Shown: positions 16,162-24,397 of the stretch, piece by piece
How positions within the stretch are numbered: position 1 is the first letter of the stretch
Layout of the letters: each line of letters starts with the position of its first letter
Assembly (NCBI RefSeq): GCF_030373185.1
Contig: NZ_JAUCZH010000004.1
Span: 495,041-559,040 of the forward strand
Direction: 5' to 3'
Length of the DNA: 64,000 nt
From: Tabrizicola sp.
Lineage (GTDB): Bacteria > Pseudomonadota > Alphaproteobacteria > Rhodobacterales > Rhodobacteraceae
The notes under the pieces: model-generated
Databases searched by the model: none
The model's input: the letters and a program-made list of their open reading frames with translations, nothing else
Told to the model about the DNA's origin: nothing
Made by a program: the position numbers and the translations under genes

Positions 16162-16797
16162 ATGTATCGTCATCCATTTGACCTTGTTCGCCTGTTCCTG
16201 AGCCTGTTTCAGGACATGCCGCCCCTGTCTCGCAGCCTCTATGTTCCGGGCGCGGTGCTTCTTGTGGGTTATCCTGTCCTGTCGGTGCTGCTTGGCCCCG
16301 ATCATGATGGGCAGGCGTTCGTGACCGCCTTTCTTGCGGCTTTGGCGGTGCGGATTGCCATGGGGTTCGAAGGCATGGTGCGCCGGATGCTGACACGCTA
16401 TTCGCCTGTGCAGACTGCGATGCTGGCTTTCCTGTTTGCGGGCCTGCCGCTTTTGGTGCTGGTGGGGGCGGACGATCCGCTCTGGTGCCAGCGGATGCAA
16501 AGCGCGTTTTATGTGGCGATTGGCGGGGTCTTCCTGATGGATGTCGTGAAGGGCCGCACCGCCACGGCCGCAAGTTTCTGGCCGTCTGCCGAAATGCATG
16601 ACCATCTGCCGAACCTGACCCGGATGATGGTGGTCTACAACTTCAGCTTCCTTCTGCTGAACGAAACCATGATCCACGCGGTTGATGCATCGCATTGGCT
16701 GATGTTCTGGGCGGTGCTGCCGGTGCTGGGCCACATGGTTCTGCGCGCGCTGGTCCTTACGGTCATCAATCTGGATGACGACGGTCAACCGGTCTGA
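16162..16797 (+). CDS. Polytopic membrane protein of unknown function
   Basis: A 211-residue protein with five to six hydrophobic segments, including YVPGAVLLVGYPVLSVLL, TAMLAFLFAGLPLLVLVG and LMFWAVLPVLGHMVLRALVLTVI. The ATG at 16162 is preferred to a GTG at 16138 because AAGGGG sits at the right distance. Loops contain charged motifs (GRTATAASFWPSAEMHDHLPN) but nothing I can assign. The last four residues before the stop, GQPV, and the stop itself are part of a 15-base unit that is repeated three more times downstream. It follows ispZ by about 95 bases. Confidence 0.7.
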   Translation: MYRHPFDLVRLFLSLFQDMPPLSRSLYVPGAVLLVGYPVLSVLLGPDHDGQAFVTAFLAALAVRIAMGFEGMVRRMLTRYSPVQTAMLAFLFAGLPLLVLVGADDPLWCQRMQSAFYVAIGGVFLMDVVKGRTATAASFWPSAEMHDHLPNLTRMMVVYNFSFLLLNETMIHAVDASHWLMFWAVLPVLGHMVLRALVLTVINLDDDGQPV

Positions 16798-16843
16798 GGC
16801 CAACCGGTCTGAGGCCAACCCGTCTGAGGTCAACCCGTCCGTA
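16784..16843. repeat. Four tandem 15-base units spanning a stop codon
   Basis: Units at 16784-16798, 16799-16813, 16814-16828 and 16829-16843 follow the pattern GTCAACCGGTCTGAG with one to three changes each. Since 15 is a multiple of three, in-frame TGA codons recur in the first three units, so the gene's last codons GQPV and its stop are repeated. This looks like recent replication slippage. The remaining spacer up to the riboswitch, about 160 bases, shows nothing else. Confidence 0.95.
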
Positions 16844-17004
16844 ACGGCCCTCGCAAGGCCTGACTGACGACCCGGAAATTGATTTACCGCCTTACGCCTG
16901 ATCGGCTGGACATCTGTCCATTGCCGCTCGCGCCCAATTACCCGCGCATCACCACACCCGGCCGCGTGGCTTGACCCCGCCCGGCACGGGGCGTATGCAC
17001 CTTC

Positions 17005-17057
17005 CGTGGCGCTTTGTTACCGGATTGCGGGCCACGTTAAACAAGCCGCTAAAGAGG
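17005..17057 (+). ncRNA. SAM-II riboswitch upstream of metZ
   Basis: The RNA fits the alphaproteobacterial SAM-II consensus. Stem P1 is CGTGGC (17005-17010) pairing with GCCACG (17031-17036). The loop contains the U-rich tract and GATTGCGG. After P1 comes GTTAAACAAGCCGCTAAAGAGG, whose GCTAAAG is the conserved tail that forms the pseudoknot with the loop. It lies 67 bases upstream of metZ and directly before an intrinsic terminator, so S-adenosylmethionine binding would be expected to reduce metZ expression. Matching is by eye from memory of the consensus. Confidence 0.88.
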
Positions 17058-17070
17058 TGAAGGGCAATGG

Positions 17071-17102
17071 CCCCGGCACCTTCTGGTTTGCCGGGGTTTT
17101 TT
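17071..17102 (+). terminator. Intrinsic terminator between the SAM-II aptamer and metZ
   Basis: CCCCGGCA (17071-17078) pairs with TGCCGGGG (17089-17096), followed by six T residues (17097-17102). This is a textbook rho-independent terminator placed between aptamer and coding sequence, so the riboswitch probably acts by transcription attenuation. There is no equally obvious antiterminator visible by eye. Confidence 0.85.
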
Positions 17103-17123
17103 CTTGGCCGGGGGGCCGAAACG

Positions 17124-18305
17124 ATGACGAAAGACTGGAAGACCCGCACAAGCCTTGTGCATGAAGGCAGCCGCCGCAGCCAGTATGGCGAGATGGCCGA
17201 GGCGATCTTCCTGACGCAGGGTTTCGTCTACCCGACCGCCGAAGCCGCCGAGGCGCGTTTCGTCAAGGCGGGTGAGGACGAGTTCATCTATGCCCGCTAT
17301 GGCAACCCCACGACCCGGATGTTCGAAGAGCGCATCGCGGCTTTGGAGGGGACAGAAGACGCCTTTGCCACCGCAAGCGGCATGGCCGCAGTATCGGGTG
17401 CCTTGATGTCCTGCCTGCGGGCGGGGGATCATGTGGTGTCGGCGCGGGCGCTGTTCGGGTCTTGCCTTTACGTTCTGGAAGAGGTGCTTGGGCGGTTTGG
17501 CGTGCGGATCACCTTCGTCGATGGCGCTGACCTTGACCAATGGCGCAGCGCCGTGACGCCGGGGACAAAGGCGGTGTTCTTTGAATCCATGTCGAACCCG
17601 GCGCTGGAACTGGTGGATATCCGCAGCGTCAGCGAGATTGCCCACAAGGCCGGCGCATTGGTGATCTGCGACAACGTCTTTGCCACCCCGATCTTTTCGC
17701 GCGCCGTCGAACAGGGGGCCGATGTGGTGGTCTATTCCACCACCAAGCACATTGACGGGCAGGGCCGCGCGCTGGGCGGCGTGGTCTGCGGCACGAAGGA
17801 CTTTGTTCGCAAGGTGCTGGAACCCTATATGAAACACACCGGCGGCTCGATGAGCCCCTTTACCGCCTGGATGCATCTGAACGGCATGGCGACGCTGGAC
17901 CTGCGCTGCCGGGCCATGGCCGATACCGCGCTTGCGGTGGCCAAGGCGCTGGAATCGCATCCGAGCGTGTCGAAGGTGATCTACCCCGGTCTGCCCAGCC
18001 ACCCCCAGCACGCGCTGGCGATGGATCAGATGGGGTCGGGCGGAACCTTGGTGACCTTCGAGGTGGCGGGCGGCAAGGACGCGGCCTTCCGCGTCATGAA
18101 CGCGCTGGAGATTGCCAAGATTTCCAACAATCTGGGGGACGCCAAGACCATCGCCACCCACCCGGCGACCACAACGCACCAGCGTCTGCCGCAAGACCAG
18201 AAGGACGCGCTGGGCATCACGCCCGGGCTGATCCGGCTGTCTTTGGGGCTGGAGGATGTGGGCGACCTGATTGCCGATCTGCATCAGGCGCTGTCTGTAG
18301 CCTGA
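17124..18305 (+). CDS. metZ: O-succinylhomoserine sulfhydrylase
   Basis: PLP enzyme that makes homocysteine from O-succinylhomoserine (or the acetyl ester) and sulfide. The start at 17124 gives 393 residues, normal for Cys/Met-metabolism PLP enzymes; the frame upstream passes through the terminator and is not coding. Motifs include TSLVHEGSRRSQYGEMAEAIF (in pieces), YARYGNPT, the PLP-lysine site VYSTTKHIDGQGR and HPATTTHQRL near the C-terminus. The QGRALGG stretch after the lysine is typical of MetZ. Regulation is by the SAM-II riboswitch just upstream. An O-acetylhomoserine sulfhydrylase or gamma-synthase role is less likely. Confidence 0.93.
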   Translation: MTKDWKTRTSLVHEGSRRSQYGEMAEAIFLTQGFVYPTAEAAEARFVKAGEDEFIYARYGNPTTRMFEERIAALEGTEDAFATASGMAAVSGALMSCLRAGDHVVSARALFGSCLYVLEEVLGRFGVRITFVDGADLDQWRSAVTPGTKAVFFESMSNPALELVDIRSVSEIAHKAGALVICDNVFATPIFSRAVEQGADVVVYSTTKHIDGQGRALGGVVCGTKDFVRKVLEPYMKHTGGSMSPFTAWMHLNGMATLDLRCRAMADTALAVAKALESHPSVSKVIYPGLPSHPQHALAMDQMGSGGTLVTFEVAGGKDAAFRVMNALEIAKISNNLGDAKTIATHPATTTHQRLPQDQKDALGITPGLIRLSLGLEDVGDLIADLHQALSVA

Positions 18306-18460
18306 TCTGTGGCCTGAAAAGGCTTGCGGTTGGGGCGGCAAGGGTGTTTTCTGTCCATGCTTGTCGCGGACCAGGGTGATCCGGGGGCGGGCTTCCCGCG
18401 TATACTTGTCTGAAATTGACGGTAGTGCCGCGAGGCCTGCCTGAACCGAAGGGACTCCCC

Positions 18461-19552
18461 ATGAACATTCACACCCCCGATTTTGACCGCAAGCCTTCGC
18501 GTGACGAGGCGGCGGCGGCGCTGGCCGTTTTGCGGCAATGGGCGGGAAAATCTTCTGACGAGGAAATCGCCAAGCTGGATTCGGCCGTGGGCCATCTGGT
18601 GCCGGGGCAGGGCTGTCCTGTGCTGTCGCGTGCCTATCCGGCCGCGTTTCGGGCCGATGCAGAGTATCTGGTCTCGCTGCCCGATCTTCAGAACGGTCCG
18701 TCCAGCCTGATCCGCGGGGCGAAGGCGCAGATCCAGCATGTAGGGATTTCCAACTTCCGCCTGCCGTTGCGTTACCAGACCCGCGACGGGGGCGAGGTCA
18801 TGCTGGAAACCAGTGTGACCGGGACCGTCAGCCTTGAGGCGGAAAAGAAGGGCATCAACATGAGCCGCATCATGCGGTCGTTCTATGTGCATGCCGAAAA
18901 GCAGTTCTCTTTCGCCGTGGTCGAAGCGGCGCTCGATGACTACATCGCCGACCTTGGCAGCTTTGATGCCCGTATCCAGCTGCGCCTGTCTTACCCGATG
19001 CGTGTGCCGTCGCTGCGGTCGGGACTGTCGGGCTGGCAGTATTACGATCTGGCGCTGGAGCTGGTGGAACGGGCCGGGGTGCGGACGCGGATCCTGCATC
19101 TGGATTATGTCTACAGCTCGACCTGCCCATGCAGTCTGGAACTGAGCGAACATGCCCGGTCGACGCGCGGGCAACTGGCCACGCCACATTCGCAGCGGTC
19201 GGTGGCGCGGCTGTCCGTGGTGGTTGCACCGGGGGCGGACCTTTCGGTCGAGGATCTGGTGGAAATCGCCCGGACTGCGGTGGTTACCGAGACGCAGGTC
19301 ATGGTCAAACGCGAGGATGAACAGGCCTTTGCCGAGTTGAATGCCGCCAACCCGATCTTCGTCGAAGACGCCGCGCGTCTGTTCTGCGAGGGTTTGCGGG
19401 CCGATGCCCGGATCGGGGATTTCCGGGTCATTGCCAGCCATCAGGAATCGCTGCACAGCCATGACGCGATCAGCCTGCTGACCGAAGGCGAAACCTTCGC
19501 CGCCGACAGTCTTGACCCGCGTCTGTTTCAAAGCCTGATCCACGCGGGCTGA
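18461..19552 (+). CDS. folE2: GTP cyclohydrolase I, type IB
   Basis: Converts GTP to dihydroneopterin triphosphate, the first step to folate, by a metal-flexible enzyme unrelated in sequence to FolE. The 363-residue product has the family motifs HVGISNFRLPL, EKKGINMSRIM, the active-site cysteine segment SSTCPCS, and HSQRSVARL. The ATG at 18461 is chosen because homology begins there. FolE2 is zinc-independent in studied species and often induced by zinc limitation, but I see no clear Zur box in the 155-base spacer. The folB and folP genes lie 11 kb further on, so the pathway is split into two loci within the window. Confidence 0.93.
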   Translation: MNIHTPDFDRKPSRDEAAAALAVLRQWAGKSSDEEIAKLDSAVGHLVPGQGCPVLSRAYPAAFRADAEYLVSLPDLQNGPSSLIRGAKAQIQHVGISNFRLPLRYQTRDGGEVMLETSVTGTVSLEAEKKGINMSRIMRSFYVHAEKQFSFAVVEAALDDYIADLGSFDARIQLRLSYPMRVPSLRSGLSGWQYYDLALELVERAGVRTRILHLDYVYSSTCPCSLELSEHARSTRGQLATPHSQRSVARLSVVVAPGADLSVEDLVEIARTAVVTETQVMVKREDEQAFAELNAANPIFVEDAARLFCEGLRADARIGDFRVIASHQESLHSHDAISLLTEGETFAADSLDPRLFQSLIHAG

Positions 19553-19601
19553 GCCCATGTCGATTGACGCAAGGCCCGGGGCCGCGTAGCCATGCCGCAC
19601 C

Positions 19602-21050
19602 ATGGTTGACTTCCGCCCCGTCGCCTACGTCATCGGCCGCATTCTGATCGTGCTTGCGATCCTGATGCTTGCCCCGGCTGTCATTGACTGGCGGGCGGGC
19701 TTGGACAATGGCGCAGCCTTTGCCGCCGCTGCCGCAATCACCGGGGTGGTCGGCGGTGCGGTGACGCTTGCCACCAGCAATTCGCTGAGCCGGGCGCTGG
19801 ATACGCGGCAGGCTTATCTGCTGACGGCCTGCATCTGGTTTGTCATCCCGGCCTTTGGCGCGCTGCCCTTCTACATCGGGGCGCCGGGCCTGAGCCTTCA
19901 GAACGCATATTTCGAGGCGGTTTCCGGCATCACCACCACCGGGGCGTCGGTGATTTCCGGGCTGGAAAGCCTGCCAACCGGGCTTAATTTGTGGCGAGGG
20001 ATGCTGAACTGGCTGGGCGGGCTTGGCATCGCCTTTATCGCGATGATCTTCTTGCCGCTGATGCGGATCGGGGGGATGCAATTCTTCCGGACCGAGGGTT
20101 TTGACACCTTCGGCAAGGCCTTGCCACGCGCGACCGACATCGCGCGGCAATTGCTGCTGATCTATTCGATCCTGACGGTGCTGATCATGGTGGTCTACAG
20201 CATCCTTGGCATGCCCCCGGTCGAGGCGATCGTGCATGGCATGACCACGGTGGCCACCGGTGGCTTTTCGACAAATGACAGCTCGTTTTCCGGCTATGGC
20301 CGGTCGATCCAGTATGCCGCCGCTGTCTTCATGTTCCTCGCGAGCCTGCCGTTCATCCGCTATGTGCAACTGGTCAACGGGACCAGCGGTCCCTTGTGGC
20401 GCGACGTGCAGGCGCGGGCCTATTTCCGCTGGCTGATGACGGCAGTGCTGATGGCAACCGCATTCCGGATCATGACCTCGGGCGCGTCATGGGAAACGGC
20501 GTTTCGCGAAAGCCTGTTCAACCTCACCTCGATCATGTCATCGAGCGGGTTCGGTGTCGGCAATTTTTCGTCATGGGGGGCCTTTGTTCTGGTGATCGCC
20601 TATGTGGTGGGCGTGATCGGGGCCTGTTCGGGGTCAACAGCGGCGGGGCTTTCGGTCTTTCGGGTGCAGGTGGCCTTCGCCGCCCTGATCCGTGAGGTGC
20701 GCAGGATCGGCAGCCCGTCCAGCGTGGACCCGATCCGCTATGACGGCCGTCCGGTGACCGATGACGTGCTGAACGCGCTGATCCTGTTTCTGTCCAGCTT
20801 CATCCTGATCCTAGGCGTGATGAGTGTGGCTATGACCCTTCTTGGCGTCGATTCCGTTTCCGCCCTGTTTGCTGTCTGGACCACGCTTGGCAACGTCGGT
20901 TACGGCTTCGGCCCGCTGGTGGAGCGGACGGGAACCTTCATCGACTTCCCGCCGGGGGCCATTGCGATCATGACCCTTTGCATGATCCTTGGCCGGCTGG
21001 GCATTCTGGCCATTCTTGTGCTGGTCCTGCCAAGTTTCTGGCGCCGCTAA
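19602..21050 (+). CDS. trkH: Trk/Ktr-type potassium uptake membrane subunit
   Basis: Potassium-translocating membrane protein of 482 residues with four M1-P-M2 repeats. The selectivity-filter regions are visible: SGITTTGASV, TTVATGGFST, IMSSSGFGVG and TLGNVGYGFG, each with the pore glycine. Conserved EAVSG and NWLGGLGIAFIAMIF are typical of TrkH. It follows folE2 by about 50 bases. The regulatory subunit TrkA is not in the window, which is usual as the two genes are often separate. Its stop codon overlaps the stop of the convergent downstream gene by four bases (CTAA). Confidence 0.94.
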   Translation: MVDFRPVAYVIGRILIVLAILMLAPAVIDWRAGLDNGAAFAAAAAITGVVGGAVTLATSNSLSRALDTRQAYLLTACIWFVIPAFGALPFYIGAPGLSLQNAYFEAVSGITTTGASVISGLESLPTGLNLWRGMLNWLGGLGIAFIAMIFLPLMRIGGMQFFRTEGFDTFGKALPRATDIARQLLLIYSILTVLIMVVYSILGMPPVEAIVHGMTTVATGGFSTNDSSFSGYGRSIQYAAAVFMFLASLPFIRYVQLVNGTSGPLWRDVQARAYFRWLMTAVLMATAFRIMTSGASWETAFRESLFNLTSIMSSSGFGVGNFSSWGAFVLVIAYVVGVIGACSGSTAAGLSVFRVQVAFAALIREVRRIGSPSSVDPIRYDGRPVTDDVLNALILFLSSFILILGVMSVAMTLLGVDSVSALFAVWTTLGNVGYGFGPLVERTGTFIDFPPGAIAIMTLCMILGRLGILAILVLVLPSFWRR

Positions 21051-22828
21051 TCCCAGCAGGATACCAGAACGGTCATCCCGCTGCCGGTCTCGGTCAACTC
21101 GGCAGGGGGCAGCGCGCCGCCGGGCGAGGCAGGCAGGGGGGCGATGCCGCCGGGGGCAATGATCCGCGCGATTTCGGCGGCCGAGGCGGCAAACTGCACA
21201 CCTGCGGGCAGTTGCCGGGGGCCTGACGTAGCGGCGGGCAATAGCATCCCGATCACTGCACCCGTCGCGTCCAGAACCGGCCCGCCGGCATCACCTGCAA
21301 GGGTTTCGATCGCCAAACGCTTCAGCCCGGTTTCTCCGTTCAGGCCGGTCACGGCTTCAAGGGTGCCGAAGGTCATCACCGGGGCGGGCAGGCGGTCTTC
21401 GTAGGAATAGCCCGCGACCATGACTTCGGTCCCGACCCGTTCGGCGCTGAGTTGCAGACGTGCAATCATCCGCGGGGAAAGCGGTGTGGCCGGCGACAGA
21501 ATCGCAAGGCCGCTGGCTGCGTCGGTCAGGGTCACGCTGGCTTCGGTGGCACGGTCAAGCGTGATCCGTCCGCAGGACGCGACCGCATCGACCGTGGTCA
21601 GGACAGTGCCGCTGGCATCGACGAAAAAGCCGGACCGGCTGAAACGCGGCTTGCGTACCTCCAGCCCGGATAGAAGCCCGGCGCGGGCTTCTGCGCCCAT
21701 CGGCTCCATGCCGGGGTCAAGGGCGCGGGTGCTGTCGGTGGCGAAACTTGCTTCGATAGCTTGCAGGATACGGGCATCACGGTCTTGGTTGCCGGGGGTG
21801 GAAATCAGCATCCAGCCCTTGATCAGGCCCCCGCGCAACTCGCCATAAGCGGTGGTCGAGGCAGTGTCCGACCGACCCTCGATGCGGAACTTCCGTTCGT
21901 CGCGCGACCGATCGCCGGTCATGGGAACCGATTCCAGCGTCTGAAGAATGTCATACAGCCCGTAAAACGCCGCCTGATCACCGGGCTGCGAGATCAGGAT
22001 GATCCGCGGAGCGGTCGCATTCCTTGGCCGAAAATGAACGAAGGGCGGTTCGTAGTGGTCAAACTCTACCAGACCAAGCGGCAGAGTGACGGTGATCCCG
22101 GCCTCTTGATCCGCTACCGTGGCAAATCCGAAGGCGGCTGTGTCATCGCCATACGCGGCCAGAAGGGCCGCGCGCTGGCGGCTGGTCAGGATGCCGGTCG
22201 GGTCAATTCCCTGTGCCGCCTGCCATGCCGACATGGAGTTGCGGGTGCCGGGGCCAAAGGCACCGTCAATCGCGCCGCGATAAAGGCCGAACCACTGCAA
22301 CGCCGTTTGCAGCGCCTTGCGGTCATCGGCGGTCAGCAGCGCCTCGCTGTCGCGGGCCTCGGTCCGGGTTTCGTCGGGGCTGGCCAGGGCAAGGGGGGCA
22401 GGTTCCGGCAGAGCGGCAATTTCGGGCGTGACCGGATCAGGTACCGCGGCGGCCGACCCTGCGGGCGGCCAGTATTGCAGGCCAAAGTCCCGGCTTAGCG
22501 CGATAAAACTGTCACCCGGGATCAGACCCTCGCGCTTCAGGCTGCCAAGGCGAAGGGCAGCCTCATCAGCAGGGTAGGGGCCAAGCATGATGCCATACCA
22601 GCCGGACCGAAGACGAAACCCGTTGGTGTCCGCAAAGACCGACGCATAGGCCCGGGCGCGGTCTTCGGCCCCGGCAAGGTCTGGCTGCGCCTCGATCTGC
22701 AACCAGACACTGGCGTCCTGAGCTTGCACGGGGGCAGACGGGGCAAAGGACAACATGGCGGACAGAAACAGCGCAAGCACGGCAACGGGTTTGAAGATCA
22801 CGGGAAAATCCTGAACTTTCGGGGTCAT
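21047..22828 (-). CDS. Exported peptidoglycan-binding protein with a degenerate trypsin-like domain
   Basis: A 593-residue exported protein. After a signal peptide (LALFLSAMLSFAPSAPVQAQ) comes a SPOR-like segment (SGWYGIMLGPYPADEAALRLGSLKREG, in pieces), a peptidoglycan-binding helical domain (LQTALQWFGLYRGAIDGAFGPGTRNSM) and a long middle region. The last 200 residues follow a trypsin/HtrA fold. There the catalytic positions are changed: the histidine region reads VLTTVDAVASC, the aspartate region AASGLAIL, and the serine motif GDAGGPV instead of GDSGGPV. It is therefore probably a non-proteolytic binding protein. Starts at 22840 and 22828 are equally usable; I chose 22828. It is convergent with trkH with a four-base overlap. 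Related annotations often call such proteins serine proteases, which the active-site loss contradicts. Confidence 0.82.
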   Translation of the reverse strand: MTPKVQDFPVIFKPVAVLALFLSAMLSFAPSAPVQAQDASVWLQIEAQPDLAGAEDRARAYASVFADTNGFRLRSGWYGIMLGPYPADEAALRLGSLKREGLIPGDSFIALSRDFGLQYWPPAGSAAAVPDPVTPEIAALPEPAPLALASPDETRTEARDSEALLTADDRKALQTALQWFGLYRGAIDGAFGPGTRNSMSAWQAAQGIDPTGILTSRQRAALLAAYGDDTAAFGFATVADQEAGITVTLPLGLVEFDHYEPPFVHFRPRNATAPRIILISQPGDQAAFYGLYDILQTLESVPMTGDRSRDERKFRIEGRSDTASTTAYGELRGGLIKGWMLISTPGNQDRDARILQAIEASFATDSTRALDPGMEPMGAEARAGLLSGLEVRKPRFSRSGFFVDASGTVLTTVDAVASCGRITLDRATEASVTLTDAASGLAILSPATPLSPRMIARLQLSAERVGTEVMVAGYSYEDRLPAPVMTFGTLEAVTGLNGETGLKRLAIETLAGDAGGPVLDATGAVIGMLLPAATSGPRQLPAGVQFAASAAEIARIIAPGGIAPLPASPGGALPPAELTETGSGMTVLVSCWD

Positions 22829-22996
22829 TCGGCCTGACATTACGGATCAGGCTGCGCTCGGCAAGGGTCTAACTGGGACGGCCCCGGTCACAATCGCGCA
22901 GGTCGGCTGCGGCGCTTTCCGGAATTGACCCTTTGCAGCCCAATGGATAGGGAGAGCGCGACCCTTCTATCCATGCTCTGCCCGAACGGTGCGCCC

Positions 22997-23920
22997 ATGA
23001 CCGAAGCCACGACGACACCCCGCAGCTTTCAGGAAATCATCCTGCGCCTGCAAGGCTATTGGGCGGCCAAGGGCTGCGCGATCCTGCAACCATATGACAT
23101 GGAGGTGGGGGCTGGCACCTTCCACCCGGCAACCACCTTGCGCAGCCTTGGCACGAAGCCATGGGCGGCGGCCTATGTTCAGCCCTCACGCCGGCCAACC
23201 GACGGGCGTTACGGCGAAAACCCGAACCGGTTGCAGCATTATTACCAGTATCAGGTGATCATCAAACCCTCGCCGCCCGACCTTCAGGAACTCTATCTCG
23301 GTTCCCTGGCCGCCATCGGGATTGATCTTGGCGTCCATGACATCCGCTTTGTCGAGGACGACTGGGAAAGCCCGACCCTTGGCGCCTGGGGTCTGGGCTG
23401 GGAGGTGTGGTGCGACGGGATGGAGGTCAGCCAGTTCACCTATTTTCAGCAGGTCGGCGGGCATGACTGCAAGCCGGTGTCGGGCGAGCTGACCTATGGG
23501 CTGGAACGGTTGGCGATGTATGTGATGGGCGTCGATCATGTGATGGACATGCCCTTCAACGATCCTGACAGCCCGATCCCGCTGAAATACGGCGATGTCT
23601 TCCGCCAGACCGAAGAAGAATACAGCCGCCACAACTTTGATCAGGCCGACACGGAAATGCTGTTTCAGCACTTCAAGGACGCCGAGGCCGAATGTGACCG
23701 CATCCTTGCCGCCGCCCAGCCCGACAAGGCCGGACGCATCATCGTGATGGCGCATCCGGCCTATGACCAGACGATCAAGGCCAGCCACATCTTCAACCTG
23801 CTGGACGCGCGCGGCGTGATCTCTGTCACCGAACGGCAGGCCTATATCGGCCGGGTCCGCGCCTTGGCCAAGAAATGCGCCGATGCCTTCCGGCAGACAC
23901 CAGCGGGGGCGGATCTGTGA
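22997..23920 (+). CDS. glyQ: Glycyl-tRNA synthetase alpha subunit
   Basis: Alpha chain of the tetrameric bacterial glycyl-tRNA synthetase, carrying the class II catalytic core for glycine activation. It is 307 residues from the ATG at 22997. Characteristic stretches are [61 protein letters not shown] (in pieces), [21 protein letters not shown] and [13 protein letters not shown]. The gene overlaps a DUF6446 gene by four bases and then leads to glyS, forming one operon. Other upstream in-frame ATGs are not supported by homology. Confidence 0.97.
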   Translation: MTEATTTPRSFQEIILRLQGYWAAKGCAILQPYDMEVGAGTFHPATTLRSLGTKPWAAAYVQPSRRPTDGRYGENPNRLQHYYQYQVIIKPSPPDLQELYLGSLAAIGIDLGVHDIRFVEDDWESPTLGAWGLGWEVWCDGMEVSQFTYFQQVGGHDCKPVSGELTYGLERLAMYVMGVDHVMDMPFNDPDSPIPLKYGDVFRQTEEEYSRHNFDQADTEMLFQHFKDAEAECDRILAAAQPDKAGRIIVMAHPAYDQTIKASHIFNLLDARGVISVTERQAYIGRVRALAKKCADAFRQTPAGADL

Positions 23921-24393
23921 ATGTCGGGCGCATTGCAGCGGGGTTTCTGGTGGTGATCGGAGCGCTTGGTGGCGTGGCCATGTGGTATTTGCAGGTCTAC
24001 GCCTTCTATGAACCCGTGGCCTTCCAGCCCGGACAGGAAATCCGCCTGACGCCGATCATCGGGGCCATGCCCGAGCCGATCCTGGCCGAAGATGTGTCGG
24101 GGATCGACAGCGACAGCTCTCCGATCCGGTTCCGGGCCTGCTTTACCACGCCGCTGAGCCTGGCCATGCTGACCGAGACCTATGTCGCCTATGAGGGGCC
24201 TGAGCCGCTGGTCGCCCCCGGCTGGTTCGATTGCTTCGATGCCCAGGCCATCGGCACCGCGCTGGAACGGGGAGAGGCGCTGGCCTTCCTGTCAGAAGCG
24301 CAGATTCAGCCCGGTGTTGACCGGGTCGTCGCGGTCTTCCCCGATGGCCGGGCCTTCGCCTGGCACCAGTTGAATGACAGCCCCAAGGACTGA
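23917..24393 (+). CDS. DUF6446-type membrane-anchored protein between glyQ and glyS
   Basis: A 158-residue protein whose GTG start overlaps the glyQ stop (GTGA). It has one N-terminal transmembrane segment ([23 protein letters not shown]) and a periplasmic part beginning QVYAFYEPV. Conserved features are the FRACFTT and [12 protein letters not shown] motifs, each with a cysteine, and [12 protein letters not shown] at the end. The insertion of this gene between the two subunits of glycyl-tRNA synthetase is typical of Rhodobacteraceae; the family is named DUF6446 in databases from memory. Function is unknown. It ends five bases before glyS starts, so translation is coupled to both synthetase genes. 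Confidence 0.82.
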   Translation: MNVGRIAAGFLVVIGALGGVAMWYLQVYAFYEPVAFQPGQEIRLTPIIGAMPEPILAEDVSGIDSDSSPIRFRACFTTPLSLAMLTETYVAYEGPEPLVAPGWFDCFDAQAIGTALERGEALAFLSEAQIQPGVDRVVAVFPDGRAFAWHQLNDSPKD

Positions 24394-24397
24394 TCCC

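Noticed and set aside
21047..22828. Active serine protease call
   Set aside because: The expected His, Asp and Ser positions are Asp, Gly and Ala.
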